64,000 nucleotides of DNA from the NCBI GenBank assembly GCA_014163555.1, contig JACJGO010000010.1:62001-126000 (forward strand). Reading direction: 5' to 3'. The number at the start of each line of letters is the position of its first letter. Within the stretch, counting starts at the first letter, position 1. The notes beneath the pieces were generated by a model that saw only the letters and a program-made list of their open reading frames with translations, was not told the origin of the DNA and did no database searches. The position numbers were made by a program, and so were the translations under genes. Positions 1 to 8,985 of this stretch are shown here, piece by piece. The DNA comes from Flavisolibacter longurius. Its GTDB lineage: Bacteria; Bacteroidota; Bacteroidia; Chitinophagales; Chitinophagaceae.

Positions 1-224
1 CCACCATGCCCGCTTTCATAAAAGATATTTATGGCGCCGACCATTTAGGAGCGGTCTTTGGCTATGTACTTACCGCCTGGGCGGCTGCCGCCTTTGCCGG
101 TCCGTTGTTGATTGGTATAACAACCGATTATGCCTTTGTTTTTTACCTGTTTGCCGGGTTCCTGGGCTTTACGGCCCTGCTTAGTTTTCTTCTCAAAAAG
201 AAGCTGACACCTGTTGCCGCATAA
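1..224 (+). CDS. MFS transporter, OFA (oxalate/formate antiporter-like) family, C-terminal end
   Basis: Only the last 70 or so residues are in the window; the reading frame is open at the left edge. Two hydrophobic segments are visible, one with the small-residue pattern GYVLTAWAAAAFAGPLL and one ending before the basic tail LLKKKL. This matches the last two membrane helices of the major facilitator superfamily, and the LTAW...GP pattern is typical of the OFA subfamily that includes oxalate/formate exchangers. The substrate cannot be told from this end. It lies 186 bases upstream of a pyruvate formate-lyase gene on the same strand, so export of formate or another small organic acid is a reasonable guess. 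Confidence 0.7.
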   Translation, partial: TMPAFIKDIYGADHLGAVFGYVLTAWAAAAFAGPLLIGITTDYAFVFYLFAGFLGFTALLSFLLKKKLTPVAA

Positions 225-382
225 GCTTTGCTAAATACAATTTCAATATTTTTTCACTTGGAATAGGAATGGTAATAAGCAGTTCCCGGGTTTGAATTGT
301 ATTGTTCTATCCTATTGGCCAAAACGGCCCAAAATCAATTTTCCCTATGATAGTACTCACCTTTCGGCAGCAGGGGCAAATC

Positions 383-390
383 TAAGTTTG
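383..390 (+). promoter_or_regulatory. candidate -7 promoter element of pflB
   Basis: TAAGTTTG fits the Bacteroidota sigma-A -7 consensus TAnnTTTG exactly and lies 20 bases before the pflB start codon. No good TTTG -33 partner is present at 19-21 bases; the nearest is TTTC at 362-365, 17 bases away. The element sits inside a short imperfect hairpin (GGGGCAAA/TTTGCTCC). I see no FNR-type TTGAT-N4-ATCAA box in this leader. Confidence 0.4.
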
Positions 391-410
391 CTCCTCAAAT
401 TTCAACCATC

Positions 411-2648
411 ATGGAAACGATCAACAACGTTATTTCATTCAAACCCGGTGTATGGAACACATCTATCGACGTAGCCGATTTCGTCGTCAAGAACATACGT
501 CCTTACACTGGTGAAGCCGCGTTTTTAGCCGGCCCTTCCCAACGGACCATCCGGTTGTGGGAGGAAAGCAAAAAGGCGCTGCAACAGGAAAGAGAAAATA
601 ACGGTTGTCTTGCTATTGATACCGAAACCATTTCTACCATCACTGCTTTTCGTCCCGGCTATATTGACCCGGCAAATGAAGTCATTGTCGGTCTTCAAAC
701 AGATGTATTGCTGAAGCGGGCCATGAAACCGTTTGGCGGTATCAAGCTGGTAGAATCGGCTGTAAAAGAACGCGGACTGGAGGTTTCAGAAAAGGTTGTG
801 GAGATATTCAATTATGCCCGCAACCACAACGAAGCGGTGTTTAGCGCCTATGATGCGGAGATCCGCACCTTTCGCTCAAAACATGTGCTCACAGGTCTTC
901 CCGACAACTATGCCCGCGGCCGATTGATCGGCGACTTCCGACGGGTTCCGCTTTATGGCACTACCCTGCTGATTGCTGCCAAAAAAGAAGACTTCGCCAA
1001 AACATCCGGTGAAATGTCTGATCACCTGGTGCGCTTACGCGAAGAGATCAGTTACCAGATTGCAGCCTTAAAAGACATGACAGCCATGGCGGCAGAATAC
1101 GGTTTTGACATTTCACGACCGGCAGAAAATGCCCGTGAAGCTGTTCAGTGGCTTTACTTCGCTTACCTCGCTGCCGTGAAGCAACAGGACGGCGCAGCTA
1201 TGTCATTGGGCAATGTTTCTTCTTTCCTGGATATATTTATCGAAAGAGATCTGAAATCAGGTTTGCTTACCGAAGAAGAAGCACAGGAACTGGTGGACCA
1301 GTTTGTGATGAAGCTTCGCCTCGTACGCCATCTTCGTCCCGCATCGTATGACGGCATTTTTGGCGGCGATCCTACCTGGGTAACGGAAGCCATTGGTGGT
1401 ATGCTGCACGATGGCCGCACCAAGGTGACGAAAACCTCTTACCGATTTTTACAAACATTGTATAACCTTGGCCCTTCTCCCGAGCCGAATTTAACTGTAT
1501 TGTGGTCAGAAAACCTGCCGGAACCGTTTAAACAGTTTTGTGCGAAAGTGTCGATTGACACCTCCTCGATCCAGTATGAAAACGATGACCTGATGCGAAC
1601 CTCCCGTGGCTCGGATGATTACGGGATCGCCTGTTGTGTTTCTTACCAGGAGATTGGCAAAAGCATCCAACATTTTGGGGCACGGGCCAACCTGCCAAAA
1701 GTTTTACTGTTGTCGCTTAATGGCGGCCGCGAAGAAGCCGAAGGTGTGCAGGTCATTAAAGGTGTTCCCCAATTATCGGAAGGTCCGCTGCAGTATAGCG
1801 AGGTTTGGGACTTATTCAAACATACGTTGAGTGAACTGGCAAGGGTGTATGCCAAAGCCATGTACATCATTCACTACATGCACGACAAATATTATTACGA
1901 AAGTGCACAAATGGCATTGGTGGATACCGATCCGCGGATTGACATTGCGTATGGTGCAGCCGGAATCTCCATCATTGCCGATTCTTTATCGGCCATTAAA
2001 TATGCAAAGGTTACTCCCCTTCGCAATGAAAAAGGATTGACTGTTGATTTTACCATTGAAGGCGACTTCCCCAAATATGGCAATGATGATAACCGTGTAG
2101 ATGCCATTGCCCAGGAAGTAACCCGTTATTTTATTGGTGAATTGCGCAGGCACCGCACCTACAAAAATGCAACGCCAACCTTGTCGCTGCTCACCATAAC
2201 CTCAAACGTTATGTATGGTTCCAATACGGGTGCTACGCCTGACGGACGGAAAGCGAAAGAATCCTTTGCTCCCGGCGCCAACCCCATGCACGGACGCGAC
2301 AACAGCGGTGCCATCGCTTCGCTGAACTCTGTTGCCAAACTGAGTTACGAAAATGCGCAGGATGGTATCTCCAATACGTTCTCTATTATTCCCAAATCAC
2401 TTGGTGATACCAAAGAGGAAGAGATCGACAATCTTATCGCTATTATGGATGGGTATTTTAGCCAAAAAGCCCATCACCTGAATGTGAATGTGCTGAACCG
2501 GGAAACCCTGCTGGATGCGTACAACCATCCGGAGCGGTATCCGCAACTCACCATCCGCGTCTCGGGATATGCTGTAAATTTTGTCCGCCTTTCCCGCGAA
2601 CACCAGTTGGAAGTGATTGCCCGGACTTTCCACCAAAGCATGAATTAA
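411..2648 (+). CDS. pflB: formate C-acetyltransferase (pyruvate formate-lyase)
   Basis: A glycyl-radical enzyme that splits pyruvate plus CoA into acetyl-CoA and formate under anoxic conditions in the cytoplasm. At 745 residues it is close to the usual 750-760. The adjacent catalytic cysteines are Cys408-Cys409 in IACCVSYQ, and the glycyl radical site is Gly719 in RVSGYAV near the C-terminus, both complete. The ATG at 411 gives the family's usual N-terminus. The activating enzyme follows at 2754, separated by a hairpin terminator. The pair implies a fermentative or microaerobic mode of life. Identity is secure from the two active-site motifs and length. Confidence 0.97.
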   Translation: METINNVISFKPGVWNTSIDVADFVVKNIRPYTGEAAFLAGPSQRTIRLWEESKKALQQERENNGCLAIDTETISTITAFRPGYIDPANEVIVGLQTDVLLKRAMKPFGGIKLVESAVKERGLEVSEKVVEIFNYARNHNEAVFSAYDAEIRTFRSKHVLTGLPDNYARGRLIGDFRRVPLYGTTLLIAAKKEDFAKTSGEMSDHLVRLREEISYQIAALKDMTAMAAEYGFDISRPAENAREAVQWLYFAYLAAVKQQDGAAMSLGNVSSFLDIFIERDLKSGLLTEEEAQELVDQFVMKLRLVRHLRPASYDGIFGGDPTWVTEAIGGMLHDGRTKVTKTSYRFLQTLYNLGPSPEPNLTVLWSENLPEPFKQFCAKVSIDTSSIQYENDDLMRTSRGSDDYGIACCVSYQEIGKSIQHFGARANLPKVLLLSLNGGREEAEGVQVIKGVPQLSEGPLQYSEVWDLFKHTLSELARVYAKAMYIIHYMHDKYYYESAQMALVDTDPRIDIAYGAAGISIIADSLSAIKYAKVTPLRNEKGLTVDFTIEGDFPKYGNDDNRVDAIAQEVTRYFIGELRRHRTYKNATPTLSLLTITSNVMYGSNTGATPDGRKAKESFAPGANPMHGRDNSGAIASLNSVAKLSYENAQDGISNTFSIIPKSLGDTKEEEIDNLIAIMDGYFSQKAHHLNVNVLNRETLLDAYNHPERYPQLTIRVSGYAVNFVRLSREHQLEVIARTFHQSMN

Positions 2649-2674
2649 TAAAGCAGTTTTCGCATGTGTTGTTC

Positions 2675-2707
2675 AAACCAGACCGGTGAAAGCCGGCCTG
2701 GTTTTTT
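2675..2707 (+). terminator. intrinsic terminator between pflB and pflA
   Basis: The arms AACCAG-A-CCGG and CCGG-C-CTGGTT form a GC-rich stem with one internal mismatch and a six-base loop, followed by a run of T. It lies 27 bases after the pflB stop and about 47 bases before the likely pflA start, so it should reduce read-through into pflA. Confidence 0.75.
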
Positions 2708-2753
2708 ATAGTAACAGGTGCAGGTTAACTTGCCTTTATCAAACAGAAAGCTG

Positions 2754-3536
2754 ATGTATTTTCCCTTACAAGACATAGAAGCCGCTCGGTTGAATGTGGA
2801 TGACCCGGACCACCTGCGTATTCATTCTCTTGAAACCTTGGGTACGCATGATGGCCCCGGTGTTCGCATGGTGGTATTTGTGCAGGGATGCCAGTTTCGC
2901 TGTGTGTATTGCCAAAACCCGGATACGTTGGATGTAAAAGGCGGCACGTTGGTGGAGATTAACGAATTGGTGGACCGGGCCATCCGGCAGAAAAATTATT
3001 TCCGAAAAGAGGGTGGCGTAACCGTCTCCGGCGGAGAGCCCCTGCTGCAACGCACCAAGCTTCTCTCCTTTTTTAAAAAGCTGCACCAAAACGGCATCAA
3101 TACTTGTCTCGACACCAATGGGCGATTAAACAATGATGAAGTGCATGCCTTGCTGGAGCACACCGATCTGCTGTTGCTGGATGTAAAACACATCAATGAC
3201 GAATGGCATCACAAACTCACGGGCCTTTCTAACCGCAATACACTGGCGATGGCTGCCCACCGTGAAGCAAGCGGAAGGCGCATGTGGCTGCGCTACGTCC
3301 TCGTGCCCGGATGGACCGACCAGGAAGAATACCTTGTAGAATGGGCGCAGCATTTTTCAGGCTATAAAACTGTGGACCGTGTTGAGATCATTCCCTTTCA
3401 CCAATTTGGCCGTCACAAATGGGAAGCGCTTGGAATGAACTATCCTTTGCAGAATGTTGATACGCCATCAATAGAAATAAAAAATAAAGCCCTGGCGATT
3501 TTTAGCCGGCATTTTGAAAATGTTGTGCTGAAATAG
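2754..3536 (+). CDS. pflA: pyruvate formate-lyase-activating enzyme (radical SAM)
   Basis: Uses S-adenosylmethionine and a [4Fe-4S] cluster to install the glycyl radical on PflB. The radical SAM motif CxxxCxxC is present as Cys46, Cys50 and Cys53 (GCQFRCVYCQNP), followed by the SGGEPLLQ segment typical of activases. I chose the ATG at 2754 (260 aa); a GTG at 2718 is in frame but sits only 10 bases from the terminator hairpin and adds nothing conserved. Length fits the short activases without extra ferredoxin domains. It directly follows pflB, as in many bacteria. Confidence 0.93.
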   Translation: MYFPLQDIEAARLNVDDPDHLRIHSLETLGTHDGPGVRMVVFVQGCQFRCVYCQNPDTLDVKGGTLVEINELVDRAIRQKNYFRKEGGVTVSGGEPLLQRTKLLSFFKKLHQNGINTCLDTNGRLNNDEVHALLEHTDLLLLDVKHINDEWHHKLTGLSNRNTLAMAAHREASGRRMWLRYVLVPGWTDQEEYLVEWAQHFSGYKTVDRVEIIPFHQFGRHKWEALGMNYPLQNVDTPSIEIKNKALAIFSRHFENVVLK

Positions 3537-3741
3537 TTGAATGGCGATATCGCTATAAGATTGAAAACAGCTTTACTTCTTCTGTCGTTGTTGTGTTCTT
3601 CACTGATTTTGTCAAAATCATCTTCTCTAAATGCTGGCTTTTCGTTTTCCTGAATCGGCTTGTTTATCAAAAACCAGTTCCTAACTTGCAGCCCGGCTGA
3701 TTCAGGAAATAAGTTTCAGTTATAAACAGATTAATTCATAT

Positions 3742-4674
3742 ATGCCTTCAGGATTTTTTGCTTTATTGGATGATATCTCGGCTTTGGTAAAAGCAAGTGC
3801 TGCCAGTTTGGACGATGTACCGGCACAGGTGGCCAAAACCACCGGAAAAGTATCGGGAATTGTGATTGATGATACGGCAGTAACTCCAAAATATGTGGTG
3901 GGTCTTGATCCGTCCCGCGAACTTTCTATCATCTTTCAGATTGCCAAAAAATCACTGATCAACAAGTTGCTTATTTTAAGTCCTGCTGCTTTGTTGCTGG
4001 GCTATTTTGCGCCGTGGGCCATAACGCCTATCCTGATGCTGGGTGGTGCATATTTATGTTTTGAGGGGTATGAAAAAGTGCATTCGATGTTTAGCAAACA
4101 CCATGATGTACCGGTTGAAGCAGAAGAAGTAAAAGTGATTACACCTGAAGAACTGGAAAAACAACGGGTAACCGGTGCCGTTCGTACGGATATTATTTTG
4201 TCGGCAGAAATCATTGCCATTGCTTACAGCCAGGTAGCCGGTAACCCGATCGTCAACCAGATTACCGTTTTGCTGGCCGTCGCCGTTTTTATTACGGTGG
4301 CCGTGTATGGTTTTGTCGGCCTGATTGTAAAAGCCGACGACATTGGCGTGCACCTGGCGCAGGAAAGGTTTCACCCGGCCACTCAAAAAATGGGTCGCGG
4401 CATCGTAAAATTCATGCCGCATTTTCTCTCGATATTGAGTTATATAGGGACGGCTGCCATGCTTTGGGTAGGCGCTGAAATCATTGCCCATGGCATCCCG
4501 TTTACCAGCCATCTTCTGCACGACCTTGAAATTGCTTTTGCCAATATGCCGGCGCTGGGTTGGATCCTGAAAGCACTGGCCTGCGCCATTGGTGGCTTGA
4601 TCATTGGTTTTATCGTTGAAAAAATAGTGATTCTCTTTAAAAAGATCTTCCGCAAGGACAACGCAAAGCACTAG
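3742..4674 (+). CDS. DUF808 family inner-membrane protein (YedI-like)
   Basis: A 310-residue protein starting with the family's typical SGFFALLDDISALVK segment and carrying GLDPSRELSII, both seen in Escherichia coli YedI and other DUF808 members. Several hydrophobic segments are visible (around residues 75-115, 150-195, 230-260 and 275-300), with a short acidic cytoplasmic loop EAEEVKVITPEELE between them. The molecular function of the family is not established. It has its own 205-base upstream gap after pflA and ends at a large hairpin shared with the convergent dehydrogenase operon, so it is probably a single-gene unit. Confidence 0.9.
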   Translation: MPSGFFALLDDISALVKASAASLDDVPAQVAKTTGKVSGIVIDDTAVTPKYVVGLDPSRELSIIFQIAKKSLINKLLILSPAALLLGYFAPWAITPILMLGGAYLCFEGYEKVHSMFSKHHDVPVEAEEVKVITPEELEKQRVTGAVRTDIILSAEIIAIAYSQVAGNPIVNQITVLLAVAVFITVAVYGFVGLIVKADDIGVHLAQERFHPATQKMGRGIVKFMPHFLSILSYIGTAAMLWVGAEIIAHGIPFTSHLLHDLEIAFANMPALGWILKALACAIGGLIIGFIVEKIVILFKKIFRKDNAKH

Positions 4675-4689
4675 TGGCTTATATTTCAG

Positions 4690-4746
4690 GATAACGGCCT
4701 TTTCATCTTGCATAAACAATAAAGCAAGAATGAAAAGGTCGTTATC
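4690..4746. terminator. bidirectional hairpin between convergent genes
   Basis: Arms at 4690-4711 and 4724-4746 pair over about 22 bases with one wobble and one bulged base around a 12-base A-rich loop. It lies 15 bases after the DUF808 stop and 41 bases beyond the stop of the convergent gene. The T tract after it is poor, but its length and place suggest it ends transcription from both sides. Confidence 0.6.
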
Positions 4747-4787
4747 ATTTCATAAAACTCCCTGAGGTTGATTCCCTACACGTTTTT

Positions 4788-7019
4788 TTATTCCATCAAT
4801 TTATCCGGCGTAATGGGCAATTCGCGTATGCGCTTGCCCGTGGCATTAAAGATGGCGTTGGCAACAGCTGGTGCCACACCAATAAGCGCAATCTCGCCCA
4901 GCCCTTTTGAGCCCATCGGGTTGATATAGGGATCTTTTTTATTCACAAACAATACATCTACGGGCGGAATATCGGCATTCACCGGAACATGGTAATCGGC
5001 CAGGTTGTTATTGGCAGGCCTGCCAAAGCGGTGATCAAACACAAGGTCCTCCATCAGGGCCATACCAATGCCACCAACGGCTCCACCAATCATTTGACCG
5101 GCTGCTGTTTTTGGGCTTATGATAGCACCGGCGTCCGCACAGGATACCACGTGGTCAATTTTCACCCGACCGGTGGCCGGATGCACACGCAGCTTTACAA
5201 AATGCACCGAAAAAGAATACAACGAATAAGGCTGTTGCTGTCCCCTCGATTCTTTGGTCGCCTCAAAAGAAGGCAAGCCAGCCTGCTGCAGCAGATCCTG
5301 GTACGTTGCTTTCACCGATCCGTCTTTTTTCAAGGCAATTCCTGATTGTGAAAACTCAAGATCGGCGGCCTTTACTTCACTCCCGTTGCCAGTGCGGAAA
5401 GCTGATCCTTCTTTGCTGACCAATGCAGCGATTTGCTCTTTCAATGCATTGCAGGCTTCCAGTACCGATGATCCCACCGAAGCCGTCACCGTTGATCCGC
5501 CTTGTGTAGGTCCTGGCGGCAAACCGGTGCTGCCCATCTGCACCCTGATCTTTTCTACAGGAATGCCAGTTTCTTTTACAGCAATGGCCGTCATCATGGT
5601 AGCGGTACCCGGCCCCATGTCGTTTACCGAACATTGCAAAAGCAGGTTACCATCGGGATGCAGGACAGCCTTTACGGTTGCTGAACTGCGAAAGGCACCA
5701 AAGGCACCCGTGCCCATGCCCCAGCCCACAAACCAATCACCTTCTTTTACAGAACGCGGTTGCAGTTTTCGGCCTTTCCATCCAATTTTTTCGGCACCCA
5801 TTTCGTAGCATTCCCGCAGGTGTTTACTGGACCAGGGCAGGTTGCGTTCAGGATCGGTATCTGAATGGTTGCGCAAGCGAAATTCCAAAGGATCCAGGTT
5901 TAATTGTAAGGCCAATTCGTCCATCGCCGATTCCAGCGCAAACGAACCGGTGGCTTCGCCAGGGCCACGCATCCAGATGGGTGTGCAATGGTTTAACGGC
6001 ACCAGACGGTAACGGGTGGTCACATTCGGGCAGGCATATAAAAACCGCGAAATATTGACAGTGGCTTCCGTGAATTCTTCATAGGGTGATGTGTTGCCGG
6101 TGGCTTCGTGTGTGATGCCGTTAAGTTTACCATCCGCCGTAGCACCCAAACCAATCTTTTGCACTGTTGCCGGTCGATAGCCAACGTTGGTAAACATCTG
6201 TTCGCGGTGCAAAACCAGTTTCAACGGTCTGCCCACTTTTTGTGCCCCCAGGATCGCTGCAATCTCATAAGGCCAGGTACGCAAAGCCATCCCAAAGGCA
6301 CCGCCAATAATTTCAGCGTTAACACTGATGTTTTCAGGCTTTAATTGAAAGGCATCGCGGATGGAGCGGCGGGTGGCTTCCACACCCTGCGTTTTGGTAT
6401 ATACAATGACTTTATCCGGGCCGTCCCACCGGGCAACGATATTTCCGAGCTCCATGGGATTGTGCACTTCGATGGGATGATAATATTCCTGCTCTACTTT
6501 CACAGCCGCATTTTTATATGCATCCGCTTCTCCCCGCTTGTAATCTTCAAACCGTGGTCCGGTTGGGATTTTCGCCTTATCCAGATTTGCTTTTAAATCC
6601 GTTTGGTGTGGTTCTTTTTCATATTGCGCTTTCACCAAACGGGCAGCATGCAATACCCGTTCATAGGTATCGGCAATGACCAACGCGATGGGCTGATCGT
6701 AATAAAAAATTTCGTTGTTATAAAATATGCGCAAGGGTTGCCCGGCTGTCGGCGGTTTCGAGGGGTCTTTACCGGTTTGATAGCCGGGAATTTTCGGTGC
6801 ATTCAAATGCGTGATAACCCCCAGCACACCGGGAGCCCTCTCAGCCGCTTTTGTATCAATGCTTTTGATGAAACCTTTGGCCACCGTGCTGCCCACCAGA
6901 AAGCCAAAAACTGTATTCTGCATTTTGATTTCAGCGGGATAAATGGCACTGCCGGTGACCTTGGCCCTACCATCCACACGGTCGATCGGATCAGCCATAT
7001 CGAAAAATGTCTTGTCCAT
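4788..7019 (-). CDS. xanthine dehydrogenase family, molybdopterin-binding subunit (PaoC-like)
   Basis: Large catalytic subunit of a molybdenum hydroxylase that oxidises aldehydes or N-heterocycles. At 743 residues it matches the PaoC/YagR type. It has the family motif GGAFG (in AEIIGGAFGMALRTWP) for cofactor binding and ends with GLGEIALIG, whose Glu (about residue 709) is the catalytic base. There is no export signal on this subunit. It is the last gene of a three-gene operon (FeS, FAD, Mo subunits) and starts 9 bases after the FAD-subunit stop. Substrate is not predictable from sequence; aromatic aldehyde oxidation, as in PaoABC, is the nearest precedent. Confidence 0.92.
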   Translation of the reverse strand: MDKTFFDMADPIDRVDGRAKVTGSAIYPAEIKMQNTVFGFLVGSTVAKGFIKSIDTKAAERAPGVLGVITHLNAPKIPGYQTGKDPSKPPTAGQPLRIFYNNEIFYYDQPIALVIADTYERVLHAARLVKAQYEKEPHQTDLKANLDKAKIPTGPRFEDYKRGEADAYKNAAVKVEQEYYHPIEVHNPMELGNIVARWDGPDKVIVYTKTQGVEATRRSIRDAFQLKPENISVNAEIIGGAFGMALRTWPYEIAAILGAQKVGRPLKLVLHREQMFTNVGYRPATVQKIGLGATADGKLNGITHEATGNTSPYEEFTEATVNISRFLYACPNVTTRYRLVPLNHCTPIWMRGPGEATGSFALESAMDELALQLNLDPLEFRLRNHSDTDPERNLPWSSKHLRECYEMGAEKIGWKGRKLQPRSVKEGDWFVGWGMGTGAFGAFRSSATVKAVLHPDGNLLLQCSVNDMGPGTATMMTAIAVKETGIPVEKIRVQMGSTGLPPGPTQGGSTVTASVGSSVLEACNALKEQIAALVSKEGSAFRTGNGSEVKAADLEFSQSGIALKKDGSVKATYQDLLQQAGLPSFEATKESRGQQQPYSLYSFSVHFVKLRVHPATGRVKIDHVVSCADAGAIISPKTAAGQMIGGAVGGIGMALMEDLVFDHRFGRPANNNLADYHVPVNADIPPVDVLFVNKKDPYINPMGSKGLGEIALIGVAPAVANAIFNATGKRIRELPITPDKLME

Positions 7020-7028
7020 AAAATGATT

Positions 7029-8012
7029 TTATGATTTTCCCGTAGCCATTTTCAAGGCCTCCACCACGGTGTTGGGAGCTAATTTTAGTTTGAAGTTGTT
7101 ATGTCCAAATCCTTTTGCCTTTTGCACGGCCAGCTCGGCGGCTTGCCGGAAATTGGCCTCTGTCGCCTGTTTGCCCCGGAGAAAAGCCTCTGCTTCCGTT
7201 AACCGCCAGGGCTTGTGCGCCACACCGCCCATTCCCAACCGTACATCTTTTATGGTTTTACCCTGCATATCCACAGCAGCAGCCACCGACACCAGGGCAA
7301 AAGCATAGGAACTCCGGTCGCGGACCTTTAGATAATGTACATGATCTTTGAAAGCATTATCCGGTATTTCCACCCTTACAATTAATTCACCTCTTTCCAA
7401 CGTATTGTCCTTTTGCGGCAGCTCGCCGGGCAAGCGGTGAAAATTTTGAAAAGGAATCCGTCGATCACCTTTGGGGCCTGTAACAACAACAGTTGCATCC
7501 AGGGTGACCAGCGCCACACACATATCGCTGGGATGAACCGCAATACATTTTTCTGAATCGGTAAAAATGGCATGCATGCGGTTATAACCTTTTAAAGCGC
7601 CGCAACCGGTTCCGGGCTGCCGTTTGTTGCAGGGCAAATCGGTGTTGTAGAAATACGGGCACCGTGTACGCTGCATCAGGTTTCCACCTACGGTGGCCAT
7701 GTTGCGGATTTGCTGCGAGGCACCGGCTTTAAGAGCGAGGGAAAGCAAGGGCTGCGTTTTTTGCACTACCTCATTTTCCGCCACCGCACTGTTTAGGGCT
7801 AGTGCACCAATGTGCAGTTTGGATCCTTCTTTTTTGATTTCTTTTAGGGGGATGGCCGTAATATCAATCAGCTTCTCCGGCGCCATCACACCTTTCTTCA
7901 TCAGATCAACCAGGTTGGTGCCACCGGCAATAAAGACGGCGCTGGTGTCCTTGCTCACAGCATTCACGGCTGCTTTTGCTGTGGAAACGCGGGTGTATTG
8001 AAAGTTGATCAT
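7029..8012 (-). CDS. xanthine dehydrogenase family, FAD-binding subunit (PaoB-like)
   Basis: Medium subunit (327 aa) that passes electrons from the iron-sulfur subunit to FAD. The N-terminus MINFQYTRVSTAKAAV and the FAD loop FIAGGTNLVDLMKKG are typical. It also carries the cysteine-rich insert CPYFYNTDLPCNKRQPGTGC that in PaoB/YagS binds an additional [4Fe-4S] cluster. The start at 8012 is fixed by a 4-base ATGA overlap with the upstream stop and by an AAGGAGGA Shine-Dalgarno just before it; frame extension further upstream has no conserved sequence. Middle gene of the operon. Confidence 0.92.
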   Translation of the reverse strand: MINFQYTRVSTAKAAVNAVSKDTSAVFIAGGTNLVDLMKKGVMAPEKLIDITAIPLKEIKKEGSKLHIGALALNSAVAENEVVQKTQPLLSLALKAGASQQIRNMATVGGNLMQRTRCPYFYNTDLPCNKRQPGTGCGALKGYNRMHAIFTDSEKCIAVHPSDMCVALVTLDATVVVTGPKGDRRIPFQNFHRLPGELPQKDNTLERGELIVRVEIPDNAFKDHVHYLKVRDRSSYAFALVSVAAAVDMQGKTIKDVRLGMGGVAHKPWRLTEAEAFLRGKQATEANFRQAAELAVQKAKGFGHNNFKLKLAPNTVVEALKMATGKS

Positions 8013-8650
8013 AATTTTTGTCCTCCTTTTTTGACATCCGCGATGGCTTTGACAATGTTGGGATATGCACCACAGCGACAAATATTTCCGCTCATATATT
8101 CACGAATCTCTTCATCGGAATTGGCATGCCCTTCCCGGATGCAGGCAATTCCCGACATGATCTGCCCGGGTGTGCAATAGCCACACTGAAAGCCATCGTG
8201 TTTGATAAATGCTTCCTGCAAGGGATGCAGTTTGTCACCGTCTGCCAGGCCTTCAATCGTCGTAATCTTTTTTCCTTCCAGCATCACGGCGAGTGTAAGA
8301 CAGGAAAGCACCCGCTGCCCGTCAACATGTACCGTACAGGCACCGCACTGGCCATGATCACAGCCTTTTTTTGTCCCCGAAAGCGCCAGTTGCTCCCGCA
8401 ACAAATCCAGAAGGGTTGTGCGGGGCTCGATGGATAATTTGCGGGTAGTGCCGTTAATGTCGAGCGAAACCGGTAACTGCTCAAAAAAACGGGAGGCTTT
8501 TTCATCTAGGCTAGTTTCCGCCGCTTTTACCAAAACAGGCGGTGTAACGGCAAGGGCTGTTAGCAAGGAGGAGTTTTTAAGAAAGTTGCGACGGCTTTCA
8601 CTGGAACAAGCGTCCGTTGATTGCTGTGTAGGAGATTTCTTTTTCGGCAT
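8009..8650 (-). CDS. xanthine dehydrogenase family, [2Fe-2S] subunit with Tat-like signal (PaoA-like)
   Basis: Small subunit (213 aa) with two [2Fe-2S] clusters. The plant-type cluster ligands lie in GCDHGQCGACTVHVDG plus a later VLSC; the second cluster uses CGYCTPGQ and NICRCGAYPN. Ahead of the domain is SRRNFLKNSSLLTALAV, a twin-arginine-like signal as in PaoA/YagT, which implies that the folded complex is exported to the periplasm with only this subunit carrying the signal. ATG at 8650 chosen; a GTG at 8695 is in frame but places the signal deeper. First gene of the operon. Confidence 0.92.
   Translation of the reverse strand: MPKKKSPTQQSTDACSSESRRNFLKNSSLLTALAVTPPVLVKAAETSLDEKASRFFEQLPVSLDINGTTRKLSIEPRTTLLDLLREQLALSGTKKGCDHGQCGACTVHVDGQRVLSCLTLAVMLEGKKITTIEGLADGDKLHPLQEAFIKHDGFQCGYCTPGQIMSGIACIREGHANSDEEIREYMSGNICRCGAYPNIVKAIADVKKGGQKL
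8017..8026 (-). promoter_or_regulatory. strong Shine-Dalgarno of the FAD subunit
   Basis: Read on the reverse strand this is an AAGGAGGA tract a few bases before the ATG at 8012, inside the 3' end of the upstream gene. Such consensus sites are rare in Bacteroidota and it decides the start codon here. Confidence 0.65.
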
Positions 8651-8985
8651 ACATGATTGTTTTTTGCAGCGACCTTGCTGCCTGCTTTTGCTCACAAAGG
8701 ATTTTACTTTTCTGAAAAAGGCTATCGCTTCCCAATAATGACTTTTTTCATAACCGCTATTATTGGTTAAGATTCTATTTCCAGGTAAAAATCTAATTAC
8801 TGCCTATGAAAGTTACTGAGATCCTTTCAAGAATGTTGTAGCCCAAATTAGGCTTTCTAAAGAAAAAGAAACCAATTCATTTCGGATGGGATCATTCCAA
8901 AATTTGAAAGTGACTGCTCAAGGAATCGTATTGAATTAGCAGAACACACTATGGTTATTGAAAAACAAGCTACAAACTTCCGTTC
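8651..8985. other. intergenic region upstream of the dehydrogenase operon
   Basis: This 335-base stretch separates the operon start from the end of the esterase gene. It must carry the promoter of the FeS-FAD-Mo operon on the reverse strand, but I see no convincing promoter pair, hairpin or short gene. Confidence 0.4.

Noticed and set aside
4054-4719. 221-codon reverse-strand frame
   Set aside because: It is antisense to the well-supported DUF808 gene, ends in the shared hairpin and its translation has no family-like pattern.
5254-5808. 184-codon forward frame
   Set aside because: Antisense to the molybdopterin-binding subunit; the Pro/Ser/Arg-rich translation is typical of an opposite-strand shadow.
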